Below are positions 9,590 through 19,168 of a stretch of DNA of 64,000 nucleotides, one piece after another (the stretch's first letter is position 1; each line of letters starts with the position of its first letter). The notes beneath the pieces are model-generated. The model did not search any database. It was not told where the DNA came from and saw only the letters and a program-made list of their open reading frames with translations. Both the position numbers and the translations under genes were made by a program. This stretch comes from Trichormus sp. M33_DOE_039 (lineage in GTDB: Bacteria > Cyanobacteriota > Cyanobacteriia > Cyanobacteriales > Nostocaceae): the NCBI GenBank assembly GCA_015296085.1, contig DVDT01000031.1:62001-126000 (forward strand), read 5' to 3'.

Positions 9590-11320
9590 TTAATAGTGAT
9601 TGCCAACTTTGCGATGATGAACTGCGGTGAGTGCGTTGATATCTGCTACTCTGCCATTCTGGACTGTGCTGTAAATGATCCAATGGTCGCCGCAGTCCAT
9701 GCGACTAGTGATTTCGCATTCCATATAAGCTAAAGCTTCTGCGAGAATGGGCGCGCCATTGTTAGCAGGATAGGTCTTCACTCCAGCAAAACGGTCTGCA
9801 CCGGGAGGAAAACGTTTGAGGAAATGTCTCATTAATGCTTGATAGTTGCCTTCCGCTAGGACATTTAAAACAAAGCGATCGCCTATTTGCATCAACGATT
9901 CAATGGCGCGTTCTTTGCCCACAGCCACAGCTACACCTAAAGGATTGAGACTGGCTTGTGTCACCCAGGAAGCAAACATGGCACTATGAATTTCGCCTTT
10001 TTTGGTGGTGATAATATACAATCCGCCACTAATGCGACCAAGGGCTTTTTCTAATTCACTGTTAATTGATTTGATTTGTTTGATGTTGCGATCGCGCGTT
10101 AACCATTGACCCATATCTGTCCCCGCTTCATCACACAATTTTTCTATGCTTTGACTGGGGGTTTCTTTGACTAAAATCGGCGGAAAGGCTGCTATTAATC
10201 CTAATTCTTGCAACTTATTGCGTAAGGGATAGATGGGTTCATCTTCTCCCCCACCGGACTCTAATAAACCAATGGTTTGCTTTGGATGCACAGCCGCCAA
10301 AATTGTACTTAAAGCTGCTTGTGCATTCATCGAAGATTGAGGTGGCATTGCTATAATTAATCCGGCTGATTGCGCTACTAATTCCCTGACTTCTTGCAGT
10401 TCAGCACTATTCAAATCAATTAACTCTACCGCCACACCCGCCTTTGTACATCCATGCCCGATATTGCGGACTAAATGTTCACTGTAACCGTAATCTTCCG
10501 TATAACATAAAGCTACTACTGTCTCAGTTTTTGCTTGTTCTAAACTCCAGTTTTGATACTTTTCTATCCATGCAGAAATATGGTGCTTTAATAAAGGCCC
10601 ATGTCCTGTGGCAACCGTCTGAATTTCTAACTTTTCAATCCGCTTTAAAGCCGCTAAAACTGACCGCGCATTTGGCCCCATGAGACAATCATAGTAATAC
10701 TTAAAATCTGCTTCTACAGCCAAGAAGTTTTCATCATAAGTATGATCATCGCAATAGTGCATCCCAAATACATCACAAGTATAGAGAATGCTTGTTTTAT
10801 GGTCGTAGGTAAAAATTGTGTCAGGCCAATGTAAGTTAGGCGCAGAGATAAATTCTAACTCGTGACCATTGCCTAAATCTAAGCGATCGCCACTTTTTAC
10901 CAGCATCGATTTAAACGGCTGGTGAACCATATTTTCTAAGAATTGCATAGCCACCTTAGCACCAACCACAGTGATATCAGGAGCTAACTGCAAAATATCT
11001 TTGACTAAACCACTATGGTCTGGTTCTGTGTGACTAATAATTAAGTAGTCTATCTGATTTGGATCTATTAATCCTGTAATTAACTCTAGATATAACTGCT
11101 CGAACTTTCTATGGGAAGTATCAACTAAAGCAATCTTTTCACCTTGAATTAAAAAAGAATTATAGGTCGTGCCGTTGCGTAAACCAAACTCAATATCAAA
11201 ACGTTCACGATCCCAATCTAAACAACGGATAGCTGTTGTTTCACTTGCTAGTTCTACAGTTTCTACTGTTAAAAGTCCAGAATTGGGAATATTTTGAATA
11301 TTTGCTGTGAGTGCTATCAT
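9590..11320 (-). CDS. flv4: Flavodiiron protein with canonical diiron site (Flv4-like)
   Basis: 576 aa, same three-domain layout as its downstream partner: beta-lactamase-like (about 40-255), flavodoxin (about 270-405, VALCYTEDYGYSEHLVRNIG) and flavin reductase (about 430-576). All diiron ligands are present: HTEPDH, the His in PNLHWPD, the Asp in TCDVFGMHY and the His in ATGHGPLL. It is first in the operon, and 236 bp of noncoding sequence upstream should hold the promoter. In Synechocystis this operon is induced by low CO2 and repressed by an antisense RNA over the flv4 start; I cannot confirm either feature here. Flv3 is the alternative name if the pair were an flv1/flv3 type, but the interposed membrane gene argues for flv4. 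Confidence 0.85.
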   Translation of the reverse strand: MIALTANIQNIPNSGLLTVETVELASETTAIRCLDWDRERFDIEFGLRNGTTYNSFLIQGEKIALVDTSHRKFEQLYLELITGLIDPNQIDYLIISHTEPDHSGLVKDILQLAPDITVVGAKVAMQFLENMVHQPFKSMLVKSGDRLDLGNGHELEFISAPNLHWPDTIFTYDHKTSILYTCDVFGMHYCDDHTYDENFLAVEADFKYYYDCLMGPNARSVLAALKRIEKLEIQTVATGHGPLLKHHISAWIEKYQNWSLEQAKTETVVALCYTEDYGYSEHLVRNIGHGCTKAGVAVELIDLNSAELQEVRELVAQSAGLIIAMPPQSSMNAQAALSTILAAVHPKQTIGLLESGGGEDEPIYPLRNKLQELGLIAAFPPILVKETPSQSIEKLCDEAGTDMGQWLTRDRNIKQIKSINSELEKALGRISGGLYIITTKKGEIHSAMFASWVTQASLNPLGVAVAVGKERAIESLMQIGDRFVLNVLAEGNYQALMRHFLKRFPPGADRFAGVKTYPANNGAPILAEALAYMECEITSRMDCGDHWIIYSTVQNGRVADINALTAVHHRKVGNHY

Positions 11321-11556
11321 TGCTTTTCTCCAAAAATTAATATCTGGAGTTAATTGTGCTTTTTTCTATATTTACCTAAGAATATGAATTGGTAAAATGC
11401 TAATACTTAAAGTTATTGATTAGAAATATTTATCAGAAAAATTCGGAAATTAGTTTTTATTTTAATTAATTTACTATTGAAATCAATCAATGTTCACCAT
11501 TAGTTTTTTATTAAACAAAAACTCTTGAACTATTACAAAATTCAACTCAGCACTCA

Positions 11557-12840
11557 TCATGCACATTTTTCTCGAAAGCCAATACCCATAACTAATAATC
11601 CTTGCCAGTATAGATAAACTAATATCTCTAAATTCTCTCCAAAGGTATAGAGAAATAGAATCATCACAATACTTAAGCCGACTTTAGCAGTGGGGCGTTT
11701 GGGATCTAAGGATTTAATTAATAAATCGACGAAAGTTAAAGCCATTGGCACAGCCAAGGCGACAAACCCGACAATACCCTTAACGAACAATACACCCGCC
11801 CAAGTATGGTGAGAACCGATAGGCATATGTTCCACAATGTGAGGGCCATCTTCGACCACGCCATGTCCCCAAATTGGGGCTTCGGTATGCCAGCGATATA
11901 CTGCAATCCGTTTTAGTGCCATGCGTACCCGTGTTGAACCCGCCCGTGCTGCCTTAAACCCATCCCAAAAATTATTAAAAGCCAGAATGATAGATGGGGA
12001 AAAAATCCCACTCAGGTAACTAGTTATTCCTAATCCAATTAAGATCATGGGGCGAGTTAGCCCAGATAACACAGTGGTCAGCAGGGGAATAACCACAATG
12101 CAAACCTGAGCCATCCGGGACTTACAAACAAAGCACATGAGTACAGAGCCGATTAATCCGAACCATCGCCATTTTTTATTTTTTTCTTGCAAGGCCAACA
12201 TAAAATTTACATTGCCGACAAAACCCAATGCAGGCCCCCACGGTGTAAATAATCGCCAACGTAAATCCCCTGTACTGCCGTCAATTTCATAGAGAGGCAC
12301 ATCGAAAAATTCGTTACCCGGCCCCCCAACAGCTTTGAGGGGAGAGACATACAATATCTGCGGTAGGTGGAGAGAAGGAGTTAATAATAAAAAAGGAGTA
12401 ATTATCAGAGTATGAAAACCAACAATACAAACAGCTCGATAAATAATTTGAGGACGAATCTTTAAACAACCAGCCAGAGGATAAAGAGCCAATGCTGCCC
12501 AACCTTTAGCCCAACCAATAGAAGATTTAATAATTAAACCAGTGGGCAAATTATAGTCTAAATGTCCTGCTATCAATGCTACTTCCATCGCTAACATCCC
12601 CACAATCCACACCCAGACAATCCAAGGGATAGAAATTCTCTCCTCAGATGGGGTGTCTTTTGTTTGTGCCAGAATTTTGATGACGAGAAATACTAGCAAC
12701 ACCCAACAGAGGATAGATCCTACAAGATATAGTCCACCTACAACCCAAATGGCATAAGTGTTAGCGATCGCCCACCAAACTACTTTTTCTGGTATATTCT
12801 CCGGTTGAATATCATCTTCCTGCTTCTTCTTTTTGTTCAT
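11557..12840 (-). CDS. O-antigen polymerase/ligase-like membrane protein (Wzy/WaaL type)
   Basis: 427 aa from the preferred start (ATG at 12840, peptide MNKKKKQEDD), which has an aggggA-type ribosome-binding site. A longer frame to 12879 would overlap the upstream gene by 20 bp and begins less well. About ten membrane segments are visible. The signature loop GHGVVEDGPHIVEHMPIGSH followed by HTWAGVLFVKGIVG (about residues 335-370) matches the extracytoplasmic loop of the O-antigen ligase/polymerase family. It is the last gene of a three-gene minus-strand operon with export and chain-length proteins, so it probably polymerises or ligates the glycan made by the divergent operon. Confidence 0.75.
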   Translation of the reverse strand: MNKKKKQEDDIQPENIPEKVVWWAIANTYAIWVVGGLYLVGSILCWVLLVFLVIKILAQTKDTPSEERISIPWIVWVWIVGMLAMEVALIAGHLDYNLPTGLIIKSSIGWAKGWAALALYPLAGCLKIRPQIIYRAVCIVGFHTLIITPFLLLTPSLHLPQILYVSPLKAVGGPGNEFFDVPLYEIDGSTGDLRWRLFTPWGPALGFVGNVNFMLALQEKNKKWRWFGLIGSVLMCFVCKSRMAQVCIVVIPLLTTVLSGLTRPMILIGLGITSYLSGIFSPSIILAFNNFWDGFKAARAGSTRVRMALKRIAVYRWHTEAPIWGHGVVEDGPHIVEHMPIGSHHTWAGVLFVKGIVGFVALAVPMALTFVDLLIKSLDPKRPTAKVGLSIVMILFLYTFGENLEILVYLYWQGLLVMGIGFREKCA

Positions 12841-12859
12841 AATTACCAGTCCCCTACTT

Positions 12860-14254
12860 TCAAGACAACCACTTAGCAAGCTTATCTATCCAAGGTTTCC
12901 GAATCCACAGCAAGGCCAAACCAAGGGTAGAAAAGACAGAACCAGCGGCCGCGCCAGCTAAAATTAAGCCTTTTTTGGGGGCTGTAGGTTCATCTGGCAA
13001 ACTCGGCTCCATTGCCAACTGCACCAGAGGATAGGCTGAAAACACATCTCCTTGGCCTAAATCCAATTTCGTTAGGGTGGAAGCAAACACAGCTTCCGCA
13101 ATCTGTTGATCTCGTTTCAAATTCTCTAAAGTAGATTGTCGTTGTGATAGCGTATTTAAACGTTGTTCTAGCCGAGCAATTTCTGAGTCCAAAGCCTTAA
13201 TTTGGGCTATGAGTCCTTTTTGATCAGACTGGTAAGATATCAAACTTTGAAATAACGCATCTCTTCCAGAACCATTCACTGCTAAAGTTAAGCGGCTCAG
13301 TGTCTCTGGAGTCATCGGTTTACTAGTGAGCAATTGACCCCGTTCTAACAAAGCAGTCCAAGCTGACTCTTGCCGTTTACTTTCCTTAATGACTTGGGGA
13401 TGGTTAGAACCATATTTAGTCATTAAAATTTCTAAGGTAGTTGTAGCTTCACTGTAGTCTTTGAGATTCTTTTGAAAGATTTGATCAGCATGGAGCAAAA
13501 ACGCATCTGCGGCTTCTTGGGGTGAAAGTCCTAAATCTTGGATCAATTGCTGCATTCGTTTGCTAGTGAGTTGCTCTTGGGCTGTGGCTTCTGCACGCTG
13601 TCGCCGTAACTGCTCAATATTGGAAGAGAGATTACCTATTTGATCAGGAAAACTCAAACCGGAGCGCAATTTGTATTCTGAGAGGCGTTTTTGCGATTCT
13701 TCCAGCTTTTTTTGGGCTGAGAGCAGGATTTTCTGAGTTGGTTGTCCACGCTGTTGCAATTCTCCTGCACGTAAAGCATTAACTCGTTGTACCATTGCCT
13801 GATAGAGAGCCAAAGCTTTATGGCGTGAGTCTTGAGGACTTTTGCCTGTGATCTCAAACAACATAATTGTGGTGTTGTCTAAAAGTTTGATCCGAGGCTT
13901 GAAAGGCTCATCGGGCATTTTAGCGATCGCAGCAGCTGCCTTTAATACTGGCTCACTGGTAAAAACATACTCATAATTAGCTCTAGGGTCGAAGGTAGAA
14001 CTACCTAATCCTGAACCAGTAGAGGCTGATGCTTGACCAATTTCTGGCAGGTTGACATTGACACCAAAATTAGCCCCAGTCAAAATCAGGGCAAATTCGC
14101 TAGTATAGGTGGGTTTAGTGACTTTCAAATACTGAATTGATGACCCCCAAATCAAAGCGTTACCCAACACACTCAGGAAGACATAACGCAGCCAACGCGC
14201 TTTGAATATGCCAATCACTATAGCTATGGGTAAAATCAACCTTCGTTCTGTCAT
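12860..14254 (-). CDS. Chain-length determinant / Wzz-GumC-like inner-membrane protein
   Basis: 464 aa with one membrane segment near the N-terminus (about 18-42) and one near the C-terminus (about 436-457), enclosing a long periplasmic part with extended coiled-coil (about 165-240 and 340-395). The pre-C-terminal stretch AMEPSLPDEPTAPKKGLIL is the usual proline-rich Wzz motif. No cytoplasmic tyrosine-kinase domain is attached, so it is a polysaccharide co-polymerase of the Wzz/GumC-N type rather than a full Wzc. The start overlaps the stop of the upstream export gene by 4 bp (14251-14254), indicating translational coupling. Confidence 0.8.
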   Translation of the reverse strand: MTERRLILPIAIVIGIFKARWLRYVFLSVLGNALIWGSSIQYLKVTKPTYTSEFALILTGANFGVNVNLPEIGQASASTGSGLGSSTFDPRANYEYVFTSEPVLKAAAAIAKMPDEPFKPRIKLLDNTTIMLFEITGKSPQDSRHKALALYQAMVQRVNALRAGELQQRGQPTQKILLSAQKKLEESQKRLSEYKLRSGLSFPDQIGNLSSNIEQLRRQRAEATAQEQLTSKRMQQLIQDLGLSPQEAADAFLLHADQIFQKNLKDYSEATTTLEILMTKYGSNHPQVIKESKRQESAWTALLERGQLLTSKPMTPETLSRLTLAVNGSGRDALFQSLISYQSDQKGLIAQIKALDSEIARLEQRLNTLSQRQSTLENLKRDQQIAEAVFASTLTKLDLGQGDVFSAYPLVQLAMEPSLPDEPTAPKKGLILAGAAAGSVFSTLGLALLWIRKPWIDKLAKWLS

Positions 14255-15375
14255 TTGAATAAATCTCGCAAAATCGGGATAGGGGAAAGAATTGTTTGGA
14301 TGACATCCCGAAATTCGACTACTTTAGAGTCATAACAAGCAACAACATCATTAGCTTTTAAAAAGGGATTATTGGCATCATTATTGACACCTGTCAGCAG
14401 TTTGTTGACGCTGCGTTCTATATAGGTTGTTTTGCCTGTTAATTGTTCCGTTGTCACCAGTACGGCTTTACGTTCAGCATTAGTTCCTCTTGTTCCTCCT
14501 GCACAGTTAGCAGCAGCTACTGCATGAGAAAAACGCGTACCGTAAGGAAAAGATGTAGCATCACGACCAATACCAGAGACCGCGTTACCCGTAGCTGGTA
14601 CAGTCAAATTTGAGAGGAAGACTTTTACTCCAGTGGGAGTAATGGCTGAAGGACGCACTAACTCATTTTGCATCTTGCCAGCATCAGGAACGATAATGCG
14701 ATCGCCTGCAATCAGAGGGATATCTGCAAAGGGTTCACCGGTCATCACCCCGGATAAGTCGATAGTTCGCGTTTCTCGATCGCGGATCAGTTGAACGTGT
14801 TGAATATCAGCCGTGGGTTTAATTCCCCCAGCATCACGAATAGCGATCGTCAAGTAACGGTTAGGGGGATATTGTCCAGCCACTGGTACAGGAGTTTGTG
14901 TTTTCTCACCAGGAGTAAGTTCGTTAATAAATACCCGTCCTGGTAAAAATGTTTCTCCACTCACGAAAACTTCCACTGGGGCCCACTGCACCACCCTCAC
15001 GTTTACTTGCAGAAAAGAAGGTTGAAAAAAAGCCCCATCAACTAAAGCTGTCGTGAGATTTTCCTCAACTTGCTTTGGTTCTAGCCCGGCCACAGGTAAA
15101 GGTGATAGATAAGGAATTTCTAAATCACCCTCTAAATTGACCTCAAAAATTCCACTAAACTCTTCTCCTTCAGGAATGATCACCTTGACGCGATCGCCTG
15201 GAGATAAAGGTAAAGCCAGGCTGGGTGCTATCCAAGTTAACCAGAAAAGCACAAGGTAGAAAACAGAGGGTAGAAGAGAGGAAAAGCACCGCTTGTAAGT
15301 GGGGCTGGAAACTCTTTTGGCTCTTGTCAAGCTTAAGACTACGGCATTGAAAATTATGTAACTTATATATTGCAT
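14251..15375 (-). CDS. Polysaccharide export outer-membrane protein (Wza-like)
   Basis: 374 aa. A hydrophobic segment (about 36-53, ending in PSLA before LPLSPGDRV) looks like a signal peptide with a long N-terminal extension, so the true start may be later than the ATG chosen. The Poly_export domain follows at once (LSPGDRVKVIIPEGEEFSGI, then the loop with FEVNLEGDLEIPYLSPLPV), with SLBB-like segments near 145-240 (YLTIAIRDAGGIKPTADIQH). Such proteins form the outer-membrane channel for capsule or EPS. It is the first gene of the minus operon. A 395-bp region separates it from the divergent glycosyltransferase operon. Confidence 0.82.
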   Translation of the reverse strand: MQYISYIIFNAVVLSLTRAKRVSSPTYKRCFSSLLPSVFYLVLFWLTWIAPSLALPLSPGDRVKVIIPEGEEFSGIFEVNLEGDLEIPYLSPLPVAGLEPKQVEENLTTALVDGAFFQPSFLQVNVRVVQWAPVEVFVSGETFLPGRVFINELTPGEKTQTPVPVAGQYPPNRYLTIAIRDAGGIKPTADIQHVQLIRDRETRTIDLSGVMTGEPFADIPLIAGDRIIVPDAGKMQNELVRPSAITPTGVKVFLSNLTVPATGNAVSGIGRDATSFPYGTRFSHAVAAANCAGGTRGTNAERKAVLVTTEQLTGKTTYIERSVNKLLTGVNNDANNPFLKANDVVACYDSKVVEFRDVIQTILSPIPILRDLFK

Positions 15376-15770
15376 AAAGTTATAAAAAGTGCGTTTTATC
15401 TAGTTGTAATTACTGTTAATAAAACGTGCTGTCACTTTATACAGTATGTAAAAAATATAAACAGTATGAAATCAAAAAGAGAATACCCTTTTGATTCTCT
15501 TCACTAACAAACAAAGCAACTGGCAAGGGTAAAAACAGTGATATCACTGAATAAATAGCAAAACTAACTATTAGTCACCAGTGATTTCAACCGAGGTGAA
15601 CTATTACGGAGGTAAGTGCAATTTTAGAAAAATTTTATACTTTATTCGGAAAAAAGTTAAAACTCATGATATAAATATTATACCAGTTATCACAATTAAA
15701 CACTGACTCTCAACCAGTGTTGAGCATCTACCAGTCAATTACATGAGACTCTCTATTTTGTTAATGAATT
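15376..15770. promoter_or_regulatory. Divergent promoter region between two EPS operons
   Basis: This 395-bp AT-rich gap must carry promoters for both operons. An 8-nt direct repeat (acagtatg at 15441 and 15461) is spaced by exactly 20 bp, two helical turns, 66-93 bp upstream of the export gene. A 14-bp perfect palindrome (15536-15549, cagtgatatcactg) lies mid-gap, and half of it recurs near 15581. A short hairpin (15477-15484 with 15494-15501) is also present. These are candidate operators seen by eye; no known regulator motif is matched. Confidence 0.45.
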
Positions 15771-16835
15771 ATGGGACTCACTATTGGTCTGGTAAATACA
15801 TATTCAACTTTAAATATTGGTGATGCCGCCATCTATAACGCTTTGACAGCCTTAGCATCAGAGGCTCAAGTCATAGCTAAATTCCAAGATTTAGAACCAG
15901 AGTACATTCCAGGGTTGCAGATTGTGCAACAGATGCGACGCTGTGACGGCTATATCAGCGTCGGTGGCGATATTTTCAACAACGCCCGTGAAGGTTTAAT
16001 CACCAAAGCCTTCATACGGAATTTACTGCAATTACAGCGATCGCCTCGACAGACATTTTTATTCGGGCAATCCATACCGCGATCGTGTCATGGCTTAAGT
16101 TTTCAAGCTTTGGCATTTTGCTTACGGCGGTTAGCTGCGGTGTGTGTCAGGGATACAGAAAGCCATCAACGTTTAACTCAAGCTGGAGTCTCAGCCATTT
16201 TATCTTTTGATGCTGCCTTCACTCTTGCAGTTAGTGAAGCAGCCAAACAAACAGCCCAAAAAATCTTAGAAGCACAGGAGATTCAACCACAAGCAGCTGC
16301 CTTAATTTCCCTGCGCGCCTTTGACTCTATGTATAGCCATGATAATCAACAGTTTCAACATCAATTAATTACCCTCAGCCGCAACTGTCAACAACAAGGA
16401 TATCAACCAGTATTGCTCATTCAGTCTCAAGCTTACGGAGCAGATAACGACCTAGCAGTAGCAGAACAAATCGCCCAAAAAGTCCCAGGACTGAAAATTT
16501 TTAATCCCTTTGGTGTTGCTAATCAACTACCTACATGGGAACTAGTCATGGGTGCATTAGCCATTTCCCGTGTCATAGTTGCTATCCGTTATCACACAGC
16601 CGTATTAGCCCTAGCAAGCGGCAGAATCCCCTTTAACTTGTACTATTCCAACAAAGGCCAAGACCTAACCCAACGCTTAAACCTTCCTGGGTGCAGCTTG
16701 AAAGACTTTAACCCAGATAAATCTATGGATGCGATCGCCTCAACCGCCACCGCCACCTTTGACCATCAAATAATTCGGCAACAAGTCCAACAAGATTTTC
16801 AAAAATGTTATCAGCAATTAGTTAATAGTCATTAG
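15771..16835 (+). CDS. Polysaccharide pyruvyl transferase family protein
   Basis: 354 aa. The N-terminus (MGLTIGLVNTYSTLNIGDAA) with the NIGDAAI step, the YISVGGDIFNN motif near residue 63 and the late AISRVIVAIRYHTAVLALASG motif are typical of the pyruvyl transferase (CsaB-like) family, which adds ketal pyruvate from PEP to sugar residues. It is the first gene of a long plus-strand operon of glycan genes, suggesting the final polymer carries pyruvylated, acidic sugars. No signal peptide is present, so it acts in the cytoplasm. The next gene starts 60 bp downstream. Confidence 0.82.
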   Translation: MGLTIGLVNTYSTLNIGDAAIYNALTALASEAQVIAKFQDLEPEYIPGLQIVQQMRRCDGYISVGGDIFNNAREGLITKAFIRNLLQLQRSPRQTFLFGQSIPRSCHGLSFQALAFCLRRLAAVCVRDTESHQRLTQAGVSAILSFDAAFTLAVSEAAKQTAQKILEAQEIQPQAAALISLRAFDSMYSHDNQQFQHQLITLSRNCQQQGYQPVLLIQSQAYGADNDLAVAEQIAQKVPGLKIFNPFGVANQLPTWELVMGALAISRVIVAIRYHTAVLALASGRIPFNLYYSNKGQDLTQRLNLPGCSLKDFNPDKSMDAIASTATATFDHQIIRQQVQQDFQKCYQQLVNSH

Positions 16836-16895
16836 CTTTTCTTCGGTGTGGCTTTGCAAAAAATCATCAATTAATTTCAAAATACCAATATCAAA

Positions 16896-17894
16896 ATGAA
16901 AGCAAAAATTTACCACCTCATCGGCGGTCAAGGTATGGGCTGGACTGGCGGCATCAAAGCCACCTTAAAAAGCTTAGAAAATTCCCACCTCTCACGAAAA
17001 TTTGAATTTACCATTGTCCCCATATCAGAAGCATCGTCTTTACTATCAAAACAGCGGCCAGACGCAATCATAGTCCACGCGGCCTCGTCATGGCGCAGCC
17101 TATTAACCCTGTGGAATCTGAAATTTAAAGCCAAATTAATTATTAACGAACATCACTATTCAGCAGGCTTTGAAACCTGTAATGTCCCTTCAGTTGGCCG
17201 ATTTCATCGGATGCTCAAAACAGCCTACGGAATCTGCGATCGCGTCATTGCTATTTCCCAAGGACAACAGAGTTGGATGCTGAAAAGCCAATTGTTACCT
17301 GCTGAAAAGATTACTTTGATTCAGTCCTCTAGAATTGTTGATGGTTTCTTAGCTGTTCCTTCCAAACCTAGAATTGCCAATCAACCATTAATCATTGGTG
17401 CGTATGGCAGGTTTTGTTTACAAAAAGGTTTTGATATCCTCATTGATGCCGTCAAACAACTATCCAACCCTCGAATTATTGTCCGCATAGGTGGCGGTGG
17501 ACAAGACGAAGACCAACTCAAACAATTAGCTGCGACTTGTCCTCAGATTGAATTTGTGGGACGTATCGATGATGTACCCGCTTTTTTAAATCAATGTGAT
17601 GCGGTGGTGATTCCCTCCCGTTGGGAAGGTTGGGGTAATGTGTGCTTAGAAGCGAGGGCAGCAGGTAAACCAATTATTGCCTCGGCAGTGGATGGTTTGA
17701 GTGAACAAATTCAAGGCTGTGGAATACTTATCCCACCAGGAAATCCTGTCGCATTAGCTAAAGCTATTCAGGAATTAGCCGATTTACCTGCGGCTGAATT
17801 AGCCGAGATGGGACAACAGGGAAAAGCTTCCGCCATCAATGCTTGGGATAATTATTTATCTAATTGGCAAAGGCTGCTAGAGGCGGTTGTATGA
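16896..17894 (+). CDS. Glycosyltransferase family 4 (GT-B fold)
   Basis: 332 aa. The C-terminal half carries the group 1 glycosyltransferase signature: IGAYGRFCLQKGFDILIDAV near 168-187 and the nucleotide-sugar site PSRWEGWGNVCLEARAAGKP near 243-262, with the two glutamates of the EX7E motif. The N-terminal half has a GxGMGWTGG loop. It is soluble or peripheral and transfers a sugar from a nucleotide donor to the growing lipid-linked oligosaccharide. The gene is followed, with a 4-bp ATGA overlap, by the flippase gene. Confidence 0.85.
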   Translation: MKAKIYHLIGGQGMGWTGGIKATLKSLENSHLSRKFEFTIVPISEASSLLSKQRPDAIIVHAASSWRSLLTLWNLKFKAKLIINEHHYSAGFETCNVPSVGRFHRMLKTAYGICDRVIAISQGQQSWMLKSQLLPAEKITLIQSSRIVDGFLAVPSKPRIANQPLIIGAYGRFCLQKGFDILIDAVKQLSNPRIIVRIGGGGQDEDQLKQLAATCPQIEFVGRIDDVPAFLNQCDAVVIPSRWEGWGNVCLEARAAGKPIIASAVDGLSEQIQGCGILIPPGNPVALAKAIQELADLPAAELAEMGQQGKASAINAWDNYLSNWQRLLEAVV

Positions 17895-19168
17895 AAGCGA
17901 TCGCCCAAACTTTAGCGGCTTTCAAAAAAGACCGTTTCGTGCGTAATATTGGCTGGATGGGGGCTTCTGAATTAGTCATTCGTGTGTTTCGCCTCTTTAC
18001 TACAGTCATTCTGGCGCGGTTCCTCAGTGCGGAAGACTATGGACTCGCTGCAATTGTCCTGACGACCTACGAATTTATTCGCGTGTTTACCCGTAATGGC
18101 ATTGCAGATAAAATCGTGCAAGCTGATGCTGGAGAGGTGGAAGAGTTATGTCGTACTGCCTTCGGATTGAATTGGGTGATTGCCGGGGTGTTATTTACCG
18201 TTCAATGTTTGGCATCATTAGCGATCGCCAAATTCTACGGTAACTCGAACTTAATTTTACCGATTTGTCTGATTGCGGTTACATATCTGATTTATCCCTT
18301 AGCGATGGTACAAACAGCCTTAATTAGAAGGGAAAATCGCCTGAATATTTTGGCTTTAATTAGTTCAGTGCAAGTATCTACGGATAACGTGTTAACAGCG
18401 ATTTTTGCTCTTTCTGGTTGGGGAATGTGGGCAATTATTCTACCGAAGTTCTTAGTAGCCCCCATCTGGATTATTCTCACGTTTAAATATCATCCCTGGC
18501 GCATGACTCAATCTGTTACCTTCGCTAAATGGCGACAGATTACCTCGTTTGCTACTCGCATTCTAGGTGTCGAATTACTCACTATATTTCGCGAAAACAT
18601 AGACTATCTGTTAATCGGTAGGTTTGTTGGTTTGCAAGCATTAGGAGTTTATTATTTTGCCTTTAATGCCGGATTAGGGATGAGTTTAAGTGTAATAAAT
18701 GCTATACGTGTTTCATTGTTTTCCGACTTGTGCAACCTCAACTCTCAGCCTGTGTTGTTTGCCCAACGCTATATGCAAAGTCTGCGGAAAATCGCTTTTA
18801 TGATTGTGCCTTTAGTAGTCTTGCAATCAAGTTTAGCTCCCTTCTACATTCCCCTAGTATTTGGGCAGAAATGGGTAGAAAGGGGAGCAGTACCAATTTT
18901 AATGTTGATTTGTTGTTCGGCTTTATCCCGCCCCTTTGCTGATGCGGCTTCCTTAATGTTTCGTGCCTTTGGTCAACCGCAGATTGAATTGCGCTGGAAT
19001 GTAATTTTTACCGTGAGTTTGGCGACTGGGATTTGGGTAGGGACACAATGGGGGATTTTGGGAGCAGCGATCGCAGTTATGGCTACCCATCTAATGTTGC
19101 AACCAATTTACACCGTTTGGGCAACTTGGAGGACATTACCTAAAGTTTTACAGGAGGCGAAAGGATGA
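17891..19168 (+). CDS. Polysaccharide flippase (Wzx-like, MATE/MOP superfamily)
   Basis: 425 aa with about twelve membrane segments. The start ATG at 17891 overlaps the stop of the preceding glycosyltransferase (ATGA). A 9-residue longer frame exists but would increase the overlap for no benefit. The N-terminal region (WMGASELVIRVFRLFTTVIL with ARFLSAEDYGLAAIVLT) is typical of polysaccharide exporters of the PST/Wzx family, which move undecaprenyl-linked repeat units across the plasma membrane. It pairs logically with the Wzy-like and Wzz-like proteins of the divergent operon. Confidence 0.85.
   Translation: MKAIAQTLAAFKKDRFVRNIGWMGASELVIRVFRLFTTVILARFLSAEDYGLAAIVLTTYEFIRVFTRNGIADKIVQADAGEVEELCRTAFGLNWVIAGVLFTVQCLASLAIAKFYGNSNLILPICLIAVTYLIYPLAMVQTALIRRENRLNILALISSVQVSTDNVLTAIFALSGWGMWAIILPKFLVAPIWIILTFKYHPWRMTQSVTFAKWRQITSFATRILGVELLTIFRENIDYLLIGRFVGLQALGVYYFAFNAGLGMSLSVINAIRVSLFSDLCNLNSQPVLFAQRYMQSLRKIAFMIVPLVVLQSSLAPFYIPLVFGQKWVERGAVPILMLICCSALSRPFADAASLMFRAFGQPQIELRWNVIFTVSLATGIWVGTQWGILGAAIAVMATHLMLQPIYTVWATWRTLPKVLQEAKG

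Noticed and set aside
7249-11320. flv1/flv3 assignment for the flavodiiron pair
   Set aside because: The membrane protein gene between the two matches the flv4-sll0218-flv2 arrangement better; not excluded without a tree.
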